This document shows, in pieces, positions 13,132 through 25,521 of a stretch of DNA of 64,000 nucleotides. The DNA is from Clavelina lepadiformis. Its lineage: Eukaryota > Chordata > Ascidiacea > Aplousobranchia > Clavelinidae. Position 1 is the stretch's first letter. Each line of letters opens with the position of its first letter. The position numbers and the translations under genes are program-made. The DNA lies in NCBI RefSeq assembly GCF_947623445.1, contig NC_135242.1, positions 24,738,001-24,802,000 on the forward strand. Reading direction: 5' to 3'. The notes beneath the pieces were generated by a model. The model did not search any database, was not told where the DNA came from, and saw nothing but the letters and a program-made list of their open reading frames with translations.

Positions 13132-14400
13132 ACATTTAAAGCCAGGTTATCCAGACTATATCAAACGAGCAGGTGATATGTTCAAGCAACAGATTGCTGA
13201 TGCTTAAAAAGTCCAATGTTTTACATCAGTGGATGGGAAAATAAAACCCACCGTAAAAGAAACCACATCCCGAGCGAGAGCCCGAATTCTTATTGCCATA
13301 TATGGTAATAATGTTGGGCGTTGGTGTCGAGATCTAGCTTGTACAGCACAATTGCACACCGATGACGAACTCTGAATAGATGTGATGGCGTTGCTGCTCG
13401 CTGCTTAATGGATTCTTTGTCAGGCACATCGACAATGATGCATCAGAATCTTGATGTAGCAGGATCATCTTTAAATCAAATGATCGGATCTGCAAACTAC
13501 GATCTAGATCTATGCACTACGACCTATGCACTACAACTACGATCTATGATCAAGCTGGATGCTTACTGCCTTGTGATTAAACTTTGACAACTACAATTTA
13601 GTGGTAAATGAAGAGCAGCTTGTGTAGATAAACAATTAATTTCAAATCGTTTAGGTCTTTAGGATAATACAGGATAATAATCGTTTAGGATAATACACAA
13701 AATGAAATTAAACGGTAGGCTTATAAGCAGGGTTGCCATCAGTGTCAACTCAAAAATAAGGACGACTAGAAAATCAACGATGAATACCACCTTAAACAGT
13801 GTACAATAAGAGAAAGCAACCAATGTTCCTAAAAAAAAAAAAAAAAAACAAGACACTATCTGCATGTTCATAATTTTAGTATCTCTTTGGTACAAAATGG
13901 TATCGTAAGGTGACAAAATGCCCAAAATAAGGACAAAAGTGCCCACATCCGCCCTAAAAATAAGGACGAAAGTGAAAATAAGGACATTTCTTAGAAATAA
14001 GGACAAACATATTTTCTAAGACACGGACCTTTAAAATAAGGACAAATCTTATAAATAAGGACGGTATGGCAACCCTGCTTATAAGCCATATCATAAAGAC
14101 GGTATACAAATAATATTCATATAGCTTGCATATAAAAGTATTTAACCTTTGTCACTAGATGGCAGGAGTGCATTCCTGTGTATGTTCCAACATCAGAAGA
14201 TTGAAATACTGTCTCCGATTCCACTGCAACCATGGTCTGCTGCTTCTTTCATGTTTTCAACAGTAAGACAGAATTCGGGTCCGTGCAGACTGGTCGGTTT
14301 CACTTGCTGTCCACTTTTTGGGCGAAAGTTTGAAAATTTTCTGAAAATTCAATTGAAGACCATTAAGAAGGAGTTGATATATAGTTCAGAAATAGGGGTG
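13132..14400. repeat. Segment shared with 39780-40935
   Basis: With the end of the preceding segment (from about 12950), this stretch matches 39780-40935 in order, for example around tcgtcattggcg, catcagtggatgggaaaat and agaagattg. It continues the duplicated flank beyond the 13131 breakpoint. The main difference is the 350-bp hAT-like insertion at 13728, absent from the other copy. No gene is supported. Confidence 0.65.
13728..14077. mobile_element. Non-autonomous hAT-like element with internal AAATAAGGAC repeats
   Basis: A perfect 12-bp inverted repeat, CAGGGTTGCCAT and ATGGCAACCCTG, bounds 350 bases, with exact 8-bp target duplication cttataag on both sides (13720-13727 and 14078-14085). 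The matching empty site is near 40660-40670 (gtaagcttatagg). The interior holds about seven copies of aaataaggac and an 18-base A run near 13830. The perfect ends and target duplication imply recent insertion. Confidence 0.92.
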
Positions 14401-14599
14401 TGCACTTTGGATGAATGAAGGTATTTCTATTGACTCTGTTACTACTGAATTACTTGGATCATCATCTCTGATGTCATAAACTAATTATCTGAGGCGCCAA
14501 TGAAGTATTTGTTGTAGGGAGGGGAAGGCCTCTGTGAAGAAAGTCATTTTAAAATGTTAAAATTTAAGTTTTTAAACCTTTTCTGTAAGTGTTTTTTTC

Positions 14600-16593
14600 T
14601 GTAAGTCTAAGAAAGACAACCAGTGTAACACACATTGGACATGCTAGTTTTTATCTGCTTAGATTTATTACCTTGGCAAACATCAGGACGACTTTTGGGG
14701 TTGAAATCCCTACATTGAGTGACAATGCTTTTCAGTGTTATAAAGATGTACAGATCTTCAGGATTGCTTTCCAACGATGCTTCTATGTTTTATAGATAAC
14801 TCTCTTCAGGTTTTTGTCCTTTCTATTTGATCGATTGAAGGATCGAATCAAATGGATCTCCGTGAAATACCGGATGTCTGGTGATGATTTCGTATCCAAT
14901 CATCCCAAGACTGAAAATAGATGCATTTGTTATATTATATATGTTGCAATGACTGCACAACAACATAAATTTGCAGTTTGAACCGTCGTACAATGTGAAT
15001 ATACTTGGCAGTTACATTATTCATTATGACAAACTTTGCATGCATTAAGTTACATTAATTATTATCTTCCCTGTTCTCTAGAAATAAAGCTGCATTTTAT
15101 ATATATATTTGTGCTTAAAAATCAGGCAGCAACTAATCTTTGAATGGCCCAAGGTGATTATTACTGAAAACATATTCTTTACCCAGAGAAACTTGCAAGT
15201 TACTTATAATAGCACAATTTCCACATCAATCACTACAAATTCCTATGATTCATAGTTTCTTAAAAAACAATTTTCCCACCGGAATTTTTATGTTTATTCA
15301 TAATTGGCATAATCTACTACATACACTAGGGGTTGGCAACCTTTTAAACCCGAGAGCCACTTTGGTTGTTAAATTTTTACTGACGAGCCAAGTCATAAGA
15401 AATTATGACGTCATAAATAGTTTATGTCGTTTAATTGTTCCATATCTGCATTCCTCAATCGAAAAATATCATTAAATTTGGATAATTAACAACTTGTCAT
15501 CAATGCTGGCCTAAGTAAGGAAAAGAAAAAGATAGAAACGTTCATAAACAGTACTCTTGGTAGCCTTTACGATTTTTTTGAAATTTTACGATTCGACTAG
15601 AAGAGCCACAAAAAACATGCCGGAGAGCCGCAGTTTGCCCACGTCTGACATACACTAACAGCACAGTATCCATTTTACACATCCAGACAGTAACATCTGA
15701 CATGAACTTCAAGTGCAACAGAAAAACAAGTTTGTACGGCTCAAAGCAATTTTAATCAAAACTGGATTGTCACAAGCATTTTGTCATAACAGTTTATGCA
15801 GAGCGGTGCAAAAAAAATTTTGGGCAAGTACCGGTAAAGCATGCAAAGAAATATATTAATTTTGAAATTGTCGGCAACTTTTGTAGCACTTTCTGCCATA
15901 TTTGAACATCGGATTTGGTCGTTCATTGTCTCTCAGTTTAACAATCAATAAAAGTGAATTTTGCTTTAATCTGTATTAATTTATTTGCAATAACAGGTCG
16001 CATATATCAGCACTTCTTTCCAATTCTCTTTGAAGTGCTATTATAGGCAATCTCTAGTGTATGTCTACTCTTTAGTTTAGGAATTATTTCCACAGAAACA
16101 CAGCTATGAAAACACTTATTGCAATATTTTAAATAGCAAGAGCTAGTAAGTACGTGAGGAATCAAAGCAAACTAACCTCAACTGTATACATCCATTTCTG
16201 CAGTTCTTTTGAGTAATTTGATACTTCGAGAACTCTGGAGCAGTGTAGTAAGGAGTGTATTGTGTATTTATTACACCATCTACTGATACTGAGCCAAATC
16301 TGATGTTAACGGGATATTTTGAGGCTTCAGGTTTCAATGAACAAATGATTTTGTTTCATCGTAGCAATGCAGATATGACAATGCATTTGCAATTTCATAA
16401 ACAAAACGCATCCTTGGCACCCTGGGTATTTCTGTCACATGTTTAGACATCAACAGATCCTTAAGGTTGCCGCTATCCAGTATCCACACACTTCATGATG
16501 ATGCCAATGCAGTTGGCCCATTTCGTAGTTTCAACAATTTGTACGATGTTGTTGTGATGTAAGCGATAAAGAACATCGATCTCTCGTTGAATC
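14600..16593 (-). pseudogene. Decayed protein kinase gene
   Basis: Pieces of a Ser/Thr or Tyr-like protein kinase domain lie in order on the minus strand. Segment 16177-16593 reads REIDVLYRLHHNNIVQIVE, then IGIIMKCVDTG, a stop at the join, GNLKDLLMSK and YEIANALSYLHCYDE. The catalytic-loop region is H-stop-NLKP where active kinases have HxDLKPEN, and the next part reads FGSVSVDGV and TPYYTAPEF, close to the DFG and APE motifs, with sequence missing between. Segment 14800-14910, after a good acceptor, reads SLGMIGYEIITRHPVFHGD followed by a stop. A piece near 14680-14740 reads CRDFNPKSRPDV, like the C-lobe end. The style recalls RIPK/TKL-type kinases. Premature stops, loss of the catalytic Asp context and an inserted hAT element (15327-15647) show that it is dead. 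The DNA between is intron remnant and transposon. Confidence 0.7.
15327..15647. mobile_element. Non-autonomous hAT-like element inside the kinase pseudogene
   Basis: Begins TAGGGGTTGGCAACC and ends GTTTGCCCACGTCTG (imperfect inverted repeats). It is flanked by exact 8-bp repeats acatacac at 15319-15326 and 15648-15655. It contains repeated gagcca / gagccgc motifs near both ends. No coding capacity. Confidence 0.85.
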
Positions 16594-16744
16594 CTAAACA
16601 TAAACTCACACAATGAACACTCATACCATGTTAATGAAGTGGTCATATTGGAACTCATGGTAGGAGAGGGAATACAAAATATTTTCAAAAAAATTGCGAT
16701 TGCTCCGGGGGGAAATGCTAAAATATGTTTAAATGTCCGGAATT

Positions 16745-17109
16745 TCACCCCATTCGTCTACTTTCTGCCCATTGAAGTGGTCCAGAGTACGGGAATTTCT
16801 TCCCATTGTAATGGTTGAAAGTATGCCTTTTTTACCCTAGAGTAAGATATATGCCTTTGGAATGGGGAGAATTTTACTTCGGCACAAGTATGGTTTGTGA
16901 ACCCCATCCATCTATTTTTTCCACCCATTAAAATGGACCTGATTTCAGCAACGGGGTTTCCCACAAACCACATTTCTGCCGAAGTAAACATCTCCCCATT
17001 CCAATTGGACATTTCTTACTCTAGACTAGAGTAAGAAAGGCATACTTCCTGCCATTGAATGGGAAAATATTACCGCATTTTCACCCATTTCAATGGGCGG
17101 AGAGCAGAG
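16745..17109. repeat. Long inverted repeat (foldback element)
   Basis: Two arms of about 150 bases face each other around a loop near 16905-16951. The strongest pairing is 16838-16904 (ctagagtaag, ggaatggggaga, tttacttcggca, tggtttgtg) with the reverse complement at 16952-17025. Outer parts also pair, for example the cccattgaa motifs at 16768 and 17088. The 16758-17012 open frame is a by-product of the symmetry. Probably a snapback MITE; no target duplication was found with certainty. Confidence 0.75.
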
Positions 17110-18264
17110 GAATCGGGTGGGAACTTTTTAATAATTTCATTGTTATGTCATAAACGACAATACAGCGCTCTATTTGGGATACAATCATACATGGATGAGT
17201 GGAGCTAGGCTAGTAGCTCAAGGCCTTATATCTTGGTCGATATTGCAAAATTTAGAACATGAGTGAACAGAACAAAGAGTGTCCGGATTTTAGGCCAAGA
17301 AAATATGGTAACCCTACTCTATGACATAAACTGATTTTGTGTAAGGGCTAGCCAACTTATGTCGATTATTCTCTAAATAACAGTTGTTGTATAAAATACT
17401 TGTAAAATCAGAATCCAGTACTCTCTTCTGCCTTGTAGGCAAAATATAATGTTTAAACTAAAAACTAAATATTGTGTTTAGAATAGAAACAGAAAGAGAA
17501 AGATTTTCAATTGAACAAAAAGACTCATTTACACCCTGGTAAAGAAGCCTTAACCATGAAAAATGGAGTTTCAAGATCGCTTGCTGCAAGACCCAACCGG
17601 GCATTAAATATGTTCATCTCTTCCTTGCACTTACATCACTGTCGATGCATGCATCTTTAAACAAACTGATCAAACCATCTGGCTAGGTATGAGTGACGTA
17701 GCTAACCATCTTCTACTTCCGCTCATAACCGACTTGTGTAAAGGATTCTTACCGTGTACACAGGCCACCTTAACATGATTCTTGTGCCATGGATGGAGTT
17801 CTCATTAGTGGGGCTTTTATTCTTCCATCCAAACCTCAAATTCAAATTAAATTAACAAAAATCTCATATTAAATTAAATTAAATCTCAAATTAACAAAAT
17901 GTAAATTAAATTAAGTAAATTTCCCCAGCATTTGTTCAAACCTGCCAAAAACCTTACCTGTCAAAAATGTATAATTACATATGTATTAAATTAATTGATA
18001 TACAAAAATGTCACTAATTTATTAAATTTGAATTATTACCAGATGACTGATGTTAAAATAAAGCATTATGTCGCGGGATTATTTTTATGCATCTGTTTTG
18101 TAGACACCACATTATACACCGTCTTTTCTTTGCATTGTGTTGTTTTTATGCATGTTCACTGTCTGCAGTATTTTACTTGTTTATGTTCTTTTACATGTTC
18201 TTGTACACCTATTTTTATCAAATTTCTTGTGACGTCTGACGTAGTTACCCCAAAGGCCTAATTA

Positions 18265-18500
18265 GTATCGTGTTTTACGTTCCACGTTGATTCCTTCATT
18301 GCGTGGAATTTGTTTGGTGTAGTACTGTGCTCGGCTGGGCGACGGTTGTCGGCAGTTACGTTTTGGTTTTAGAGTAAGGTGGATGTTTTTATGAAAGAAA
18401 ATGCCATTAAACGTTAACAAGGCAAAACCGGCTGAGTGACTAGCCGTTAAGGCGGGAAGATTCCTGGCTAAGGAAAATTTTGGTTACAATTATACCCTTA
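18265..18500 (-). mobile_element. LTR fragment
   Basis: The right part (tgagtgactagccgttaag, gcgggaagattcctggcta and ttttggttaca) matches the reverse complement of the LTR end at 44247 and 40936 and the end of the solo LTR at 21986. The rest fades leftward. It is a truncated or diverged solo LTR in the same orientation as the 21478 copy. Confidence 0.6.
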
Positions 18501-18875
18501 GTTTCCAATTATCTGAACGAGCCAATTTGACTGGCATCTTTTACTTTAATAGTGACAATCACACATGCGTTCAGAAACCTTGTTATGGTAATATGATTCA
18601 CAGCTTACAGTTTAATTGAATCATCCAATCAATCAATAATTCTGTTTATCATAAGTAATATGTTACAAAAAACTTTATACTTATTCCATGTATTGCATAG
18701 ACCTGTCACATGGTATAATGTATTTAAGATTAAACTGAACTTACCTTGCCCACAAAATTCGCAAAATAAACGTTTTGAAGAGAGTACTTTTGCACAGTTT
18801 GTGCAATACATTGTGCAGATCATTAAATATTCTAATGTACTGGAATCTGACAATTTGTCAACAAGTGAAACTGAC

Positions 18876-18998
18876 TATGAGCACTTTTTTATGTAAGTAA
18901 ACTGACGATTATACGATATACCATTAGACGATGAGCCATGAGACCATGAGCACTTTTTTATATAAGTAAACTGACGATTATACGATATACCATTATAG
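18876..18998. repeat. 53-bp tandem duplication
   Basis: The segment from gagcactttttta through acgatataccatta occurs at about 18876-18928 and again at 18945-18997, nearly unchanged, followed by a third partial acgatataccatt. Confidence 0.8.
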
Positions 18999-20209
18999 AC
19001 GATATACCATTGTGTCGTTACTAAAGTGTATAAATGTTTCTCAAATCTCTAGTGTATTTCATGACATTTTTATGTGAATTTCATATACCGGTAACAAGTT
19101 ATTTGTATATAGTGTTGAAATTGTCATCATTATTCTTGGATGCGACCAGTAATCTCAAGTTGCACCAACAAAAATGAAACAATTATGAAAAATAATGACC
19201 AAAATATAATAGTTTCAATGTTTTAGGGAACTTTCAAGCATGCTGGGCTTTTTGTTGCTGTTTTAAAGTAACAGGCTCAATTTTCTGCTTCTTTTGAAAC
19301 CAAAATCAGCCCAAAAGCTTGACTGGAAGTAAATTTATTGCAGATTTGTCAATTTGTATGGCGGCCATCTTGAATTTTTCATATAAAGTCCGGGCTCCAT
19401 CCGGAATTTGAACAAAATCAAAAAAATTTTTTTGCACGTTCCTAGGTATGTCCATAGGCACCTTTTAAACTCCAGTTCTGTTGTTTTACTTGAAAAAAGT
19501 CAAAGTCACCCCAGTATAGCCCACTGCTATTTTAAGGATGTTTGCTGATGTCACATTTACAAGAATATTTAACAAAACATGTTCAAAAAACTTGATAAAA
19601 ATACCCAATCGTGTCGAAGAGTTATAAGAAGAAGCTGGGAAAGGGAAGCTGAGCACACAGCTATTTTGGAGAATTGGTGACAGAAATTACACAACTGCAC
19701 TTAAAAAAAGTGACAATCATATATTATGTGGGTATAGTTGTAGTATATATGTGCACAACCACATGATGCTTTTGTAAAATGAAACCCAACTACTCAAACT
19801 ATGTCGTCAACTGCAAGGTTGTATACTACACCCTTATTAATTTGGGAAGGCTACAATATCTTTAACTTTTCGTTGAAACGTATCTATAGCGTTTGGTCCT
19901 GTTCCAGGTAACTTTTTATAATGTTCCACCCAGCTTTGGCCTATATACCTAATAGTAATCAAGACAAAAGCCTTCAACATTTTCTTTGCAAGTTTGTTAG
20001 CATACTGAACTTGCAAAAGATCTTACAATGTTTAACGTGTAGCCTACACCTAAGCTTGTTAAGGCTTGCAAAAGCTTACTATCTCTCACTATTTGTGGCT
20101 GTGACCGGTAACCTTATTCCTTTACCGAAGACCTCATCAACTACGCCTACCATACGGTAAGCACACATTTTCCAATGTTGCGATGAGATTCTGAAATATT
20201 GTGCGATGA

Positions 20210-20465
20210 ATTTATATTTGTTGCGGTAGTGGAAGTTTCACAACGAAATATATTTCGACCTCGCAAAATATTTGGAAGTCGCAATATTTTTTCAAGGCAC
20301 AAAATAATTTCAACGCACAAAATAATTTTAGAGGAGACAAAATATATATTGTGAGTTTCTAAAAGATTTTGCTGAGAAAAATATATATTTTGTGGTGATC
20401 ATAAATATTTTGCGCTAACGTGAAATATTTTTGTGGTGATCATAAATATTTTGCGGAATCCAAAT
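20210..20465. repeat. AT-rich block of short symmetric repeats
   Basis: Repeated short words such as gcaaaatattt, cacaaaataattt, aaatatatattttgtg and gtggtgatcataaatattttgcg (the last present twice) alternate in both orientations, so the left and right halves are roughly complementary. Likely a foldback-type element or diverged satellite. No coding potential. Confidence 0.55.
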
Positions 20466-20540
20466 TATAATTGTTGTGGCCTTTACAGGCTACCGTAGAG
20501 TTCTCATTAGTGGGGCTTTTATTCTTCCATCCAAACCATA

Positions 20541-20612
20541 GACACCTTAAATAGCGAATAAATATAATATATATATTTATATATAAATATTGAAATAAAT
20601 CTATTTAAGGTG
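20541..20612. repeat. AT-rich palindrome with caccttaaatag arms
   Basis: The inverted ends gacaccttaaatag and ctatttaaggtgt enclose an almost purely A/T core (atatatatttatatataaat). The structure would form a strong cruciform or hairpin of about 70 bases. Confidence 0.7.
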
Positions 20613-20864
20613 TTTATGATCCAAACACATAGGTCAGTTACATCTTGACAGTGAAACAACGCTAATGTCCTGCCAAACTATCAGCGTAACTTCTGTTTTA
20701 TATTAAACGTTTTTAAATTATGGGTTTTGAAGTTTAGGTTTGGTTGCCGTGCTGTCGCTAATGAGTCTGTTGTATTCTCTTATTGGTCTGTAATACACGT
20801 TTTTGCTCTCAAGGCCTTGTCACATTTTCCCATCAAATTTTTGGAAATTATTGCCATTAACTGC

Positions 20865-23800
20865 TAATATGTTTGCCACCACCTGCGTCAGCACAAGTTT
20901 TTCTTTCCCCACGTTGAAGTCAAATAATAAAATGAATGAAATCTACTTCATTCTACTTTCTGGTGAATCCCCTATAATGTGCTTCTTTTTTTCTGTAAGC
21001 TCCTTGCCTGATCCAGGCTTCCGAAATAATGTGACATCCTTTTCACTGCATGACCTTTTCCATCCTTCTCTGTTCTTAGCTATTTTATGCAGTGTTCTTG
21101 CGTTTTGTAACAAACACAGTAAGTAGTTTCATAGCCTCGAAGCTAATCGCAGCGTCGATGAATCCAAGTTGAATTGTTTAAAACTTTTTTGCAGATAAAC
21201 AATTCCAACTGCAGTAACATTTCTAATGACATGTTTAATAAATTTCTATGGCATAACAGTTCCAATTCCATACTGGAACTAGAAGACAGTGCGATTTATT
21301 GCAGAGATAGATTTTTCAATCGTAGATCTGTTTTCAGATAACTGGTCCTGGGCTGACTTAAATAGGCCTGTTGTGAATTTAGGATATGATTGGATTTGCA
21401 ATACAATGCAATATCTGTTGTCAGATAACTGGTTGTCGGCTGATTAATATAAGCTTGTTGGGAATTCAGGATATGATTATTTCACGAGAATATCTTTACG
21501 CACTTGTTTTAAGAAGCACTGCATTTTAATGTTATATGATCCAATTGTTAAGGCACTAGTTTGGGTTGTAGTTTGTTGTTGTGTAGTAATGTTTTACCGT
21601 TGTGGCACTTGTGACCGTTATCGTTTTTAGGAAATTGTAGTTCTATATACACGCCCACGTACCCCTCTTGTTCCCTACAGTTCTTCCCCAAAGCTTGTCC
21701 GCTACCCGCGAATTCTTTTTCCTCGTTGATTGAGATGGAAATAAATGTACGACTGTTTGGTGACCACTTGTGTAAATGTGACAACTGACAACTGTTGACA
21801 ACTGTTTGGTGACCACTTTGGTGAATGTATAAATGGTACGATAGTTGGTGCAGTCTACGTTTTAACTTTGTAGTGAAAAGATGGATGTTTTTACCTAAGA
21901 TATGCGATTAAAAGTTAAGAAAGCAAAAAGAGCTAAGTGACTAGCCGTAAAGCGGGAAGGTTCCTGGTAGGGAAAAAGTTTGGTTGCAATTGGATATGCA
22001 ATAACATCATAAATATTAAAACGCATTTGTTTGCAAGCAATTTTACTTGCATAAGAATGTAAATCCACGTCAGTTGCAGTAGTAGCTTTAGGGTTAAACG
22101 AGCAAGGCAGTCGCCTCGGGCCCTCCTCCGAGAGACACTCCATGTTTGAGTATACGCGCTCTAAACAAACAAACAAACGTTGAATACGAATATTATTGTT
22201 AACTATTCGCAGTTTTTCAGGACAGGAGTCATTCATTGGTTCATGCTAATTAGTTGTATAAACTGTATATAAAACGTTGTGTAAATCGAAACTCTGTGTA
22301 AATTGGTCCCCTCCTGTTATAAAATTACTTTCATGTAAGTTGATGTTTAAACGGTCACGTGATTTAAAACATCATGTCAAGATGAAAACATTTGTGTTCC
22401 TTAGCAATTTTAGGCCGGGAAAAACTGAGAAGAAATGAACAAGAATATGTTGAGCAATTTGTTTTTTGAAAGAAAAGCAAAATTTTACGCGTTCTACAAC
22501 ATGTAAATTCAAAATTTCGGAGGATCATGTCCTCAGACTTACTAAAATAAATTGCTGCGTCTCTCCTAATTTTGTGGCCACCAAACGTAAGTGGCGCCAT
22601 ACTTCACCTCGCCCTCCACAAACCGAGAGATACCACTGGTCAGTTGCTTTGTTCATTTAACCTTAATTTGGGCAAAAAGGTTTTTTACCCCCTCACTGTT
22701 ATTGTCTCGTGAAAGCAAAATACAACATGCAAAGACTTTGTAAATTTTTTAAAACTTCCTCGTGCATTTGCTGATGTTTTATTCTTGAAATGATAAACGT
22801 AGATATACGTCATTTGCTCTGCTTATTTGACCATGACTAATACATTGGCTTCACGAAAGCAAAGGTTTTGCTTCCAAGCTCACATTTTCATTCTTTACTT
22901 ATGGGTAGGCTTATACCATTCAACAGACACTCCAACTGTCAGTATATCTGACATCTTACTTTATTCTTGCGAAGAACTATAATTGCCACTGTACATCGCA
23001 ATAAATAATAATATGAGTTTGTATTAAAATTTTTCAGTACTGTGCATTTTCTGTTGTTTTTGATAAGATATTGCGTATGAATGACCTCAACGCTGATTGA
23101 CGTTAATCGGCTTGTGAACAAGTAGATTACTTTAAAAGAACATTTAAAGCCGATATCTTTTAACAAACTAAAGATGCGTGGAACCACAGAAATCAACAGA
23201 CTGACAAAAGTGCAACGAAAAATGAAATTCCACAAACAAAGTAATAAAGTCTATCTTACATGAATAAAAAAACATTAAGTTATCTAATAAATTACTGGAG
23301 CAACTAAATATTCTGCTAAATCATCAAACATTTCTTAACTTTTAATTGCAATGTTCTGCAGTACTTCAATGATATTTTGACATAAATTAAACGATCGCTT
23401 GTCGCTTTATTTTCCGACTGATGTTTTAGTTTGTTGCGTAATTTGGTTAAATGAACGCCGCCAGACAATGAACCCGGGTCACATTATAGTTTATCCTCTG
23501 AGCTGGCGTTTTATCCTCTCTGCTACCGAGCCCAACTATGTCGATGGTCACTATATTATAGACTTCATTAATCGCAACCTATAATAGAAGCCGCGTCATA
23601 TACTCACAGATCGTTTTGTGACCTTTTTTTGCATTTGGGCGTTATCTTAATGATTTCGTGGTCATATCATGTCAGTCTTTAGGACTATTTTGTTATTTTC
23701 CGCGTGCTGTTACCTGCGTTTCTGCATGTGTAACAAATGTGACTTTACCTATATTTACTCTTGTTACTATATTTAGTCTGTGTTTGAGCACTAGTTTGGA

Positions 23801-24729
23801 TTTTGGCACCGTTTGGGACTTAGGTTATCATTTGCGCATTTGTGTTATTTGGTTTATTGGTTGGTTGGTTTGTTTGTTTGTTTTAATTCTTCTCTGTACT
23901 TAAAAGGGTTTCTTTAGTTATATAATTTTCTTTTTTGCGTTTGTATTTGTTGTCTTGGAGCTTTGCATTAATATGATTGGTTAATTTTGCCGCGTGTAGG
24001 TGTCGTGTTTGCTTTAATTTTTACAGTATTGAGGTTTAACAATGTTGAAATGTGTTCTTGTCGCAATTGTTGCGCGCATCAGTGGTACCGCCGCTTCTCC
24101 CGCTAATTACAAAATTCCCCGTCCAGTTTTTCCCTAAAATGTTCAGAGTACATGGAGTAGTTCGGTTAGTGAGTATTTGTGACAGGGCGTTGTCTCTACT
24201 CAATGCTTTTACAGTGATTTTTTTCTGCTTATTTTAACGTTAAGTCGATGCCTCTGTTGTGTGAAGTTTTTAAATATAAGTTCTCACCAACACTCAGGTG
24301 TAACTCTTTCACTGGGGTTCGTCGTGAAAAGAGCTACTGACCTGTTAGATATCTGCGTTTTACGTAACAGATGTTTTTTGCGTGCTTGCTTTATGCTGTG
24401 TGACTTGCTTTCAAACTGTAACACAGTTTACGTTCTTGTGACGTCAGCGTTGGTTGATGAACTTGGCATAAAACAAGCAGCTTATGCGCAAATAACTAAA
24501 ACAAATTTCTTGGTCCTTTGATGGTTAACTATGTCGATTTAGGTCTAGTTGTAAGGCGTCGGGTGTTGGACCGAAATATATCGGTCCCTGTATTAAGCGA
24601 GTCCTTCAATATTTGCATAGTTGGGTTCATATAACTCACTCGTATGTATGCTGGTCTGCTGTTTATTACAAAACATCGTTTATATTGTGTGCACGGCTTT
24701 GTATTTATCGGTTTATAAACCAATGTCTT
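20865..24729. repeat. Unit B left flank of the lectin array
   Basis: Collinear with unit A from about 5030 onward and with unit D from about 52790. It starts abruptly near 20865, so the XPO7-derived part of the block is absent here. The solo LTR at 21478 and a local duplication of about 90 bases near 21370-21470 interrupt it. No gene is called; the open frames at 20803-21126 and 24261-24521 also occur in sister units but with shifted ends. Confidence 0.7.
21478..21986 (-). mobile_element. Solo LTR
   Basis: About 505 bases present here but missing from the matching place in units A (5550, ggatatgattggatatgc) and D (53315). On the reverse strand it begins tgcaaccaaactttttccc and matches the LTR-like sequences at 40936-41330 and 42832-43121, ending near gatattctcgtg. 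A short att repeat flanks it. No internal region is present, consistent with LTR-LTR recombination. Confidence 0.75.
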
Positions 24730-24737
24730 GTAAAAAC

Positions 24738-25079
24738 TAGGGCTGGAACAATTTGGCCGGTTAATATTAGCCGCTAGCGACTAAGAGCTCTTGGCGACTA
24801 AAGATTTTGTCCGCCATTAACCGACAGCGTACAAGTACGAAAGAATTGGGAACAAAATTGTTGATAATTGATTAATTTAAGGAAATGTGTTACTCTGTTA
24901 ATCATTTTATTGCTGGAATACCAACTTTGTGGGCTAGCATAATATAAGTTGCTTATATAACACTTTTCATCACATTTATTAATAATGTAGCAGTTTTGCA
25001 TGCGATTGACAACGTGACATGACAATTAGCGACTATGGTGGCTAACGGTAAAAGAAAATCAGCTAAATTCCCAGCCCTA
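24738..25079. mobile_element. Non-autonomous hAT-like element, unit B copy
   Basis: Orthologous copy of the insertion at 8410-8749, with the same TAGGGCTGG ends and exact gtaaaaac target duplication. It sits about 450 bases from the stop codon of lectin gene B. Confidence 0.85.
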
Positions 25080-25521
25080 GTAAAAACATGGCGAATATTT
25101 ACAAGTGGAGCGTATAACTATAAATGAATGACGGCGTGGTGCCAAGTTTGTACCGGGCATTGTGACGTAAAAATGTCGCATATGACTCAGAGTTTGTCTT
25201 CCTACAAACTTTTGAAGGTTTGTTTCGTTATTTGTAAGTTAAATTTGTATCTTTAAGTTTTACCTGAATACGACGGCAATCTCTAAGATTTTAAATGAAA
25301 AACTTACTCTGAGTCATGCGTCATTAACACGTCACAATGCCCGGAACAAATTTGGCAAGACAACCTTATATCATATTATGACGTACAATACAACGGAATG
25401 ATAGAATTAATACATTATGACGTAATACACGTGGCAACGTATAGTTACAGTTTGCGGCGTTGCCGGTCTATATACAGTTCAATGTTTACGTGGTTGGTTA
25501 AAATCAACTCGTGGATTTCAT

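Larger units (their letters stand above)
17110..20502. other. Gene-poor spacer with simple and dispersed repeats
   Basis: No gene could be supported. Contents include a 40-bp repeat (gagttctcattagtgggg and following) at about 17795 that recurs at 20503, aaattaaatta-type AT repeats at 17840-17920, an LTR fragment at about 18265-18500, a 53-bp tandem duplication at 18876-18998 and an AT-rich symmetric block at 20210-20465. The open frames here (for example 17995-18261 and 19921-20160) show no recognisable domain. Confidence 0.5.
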
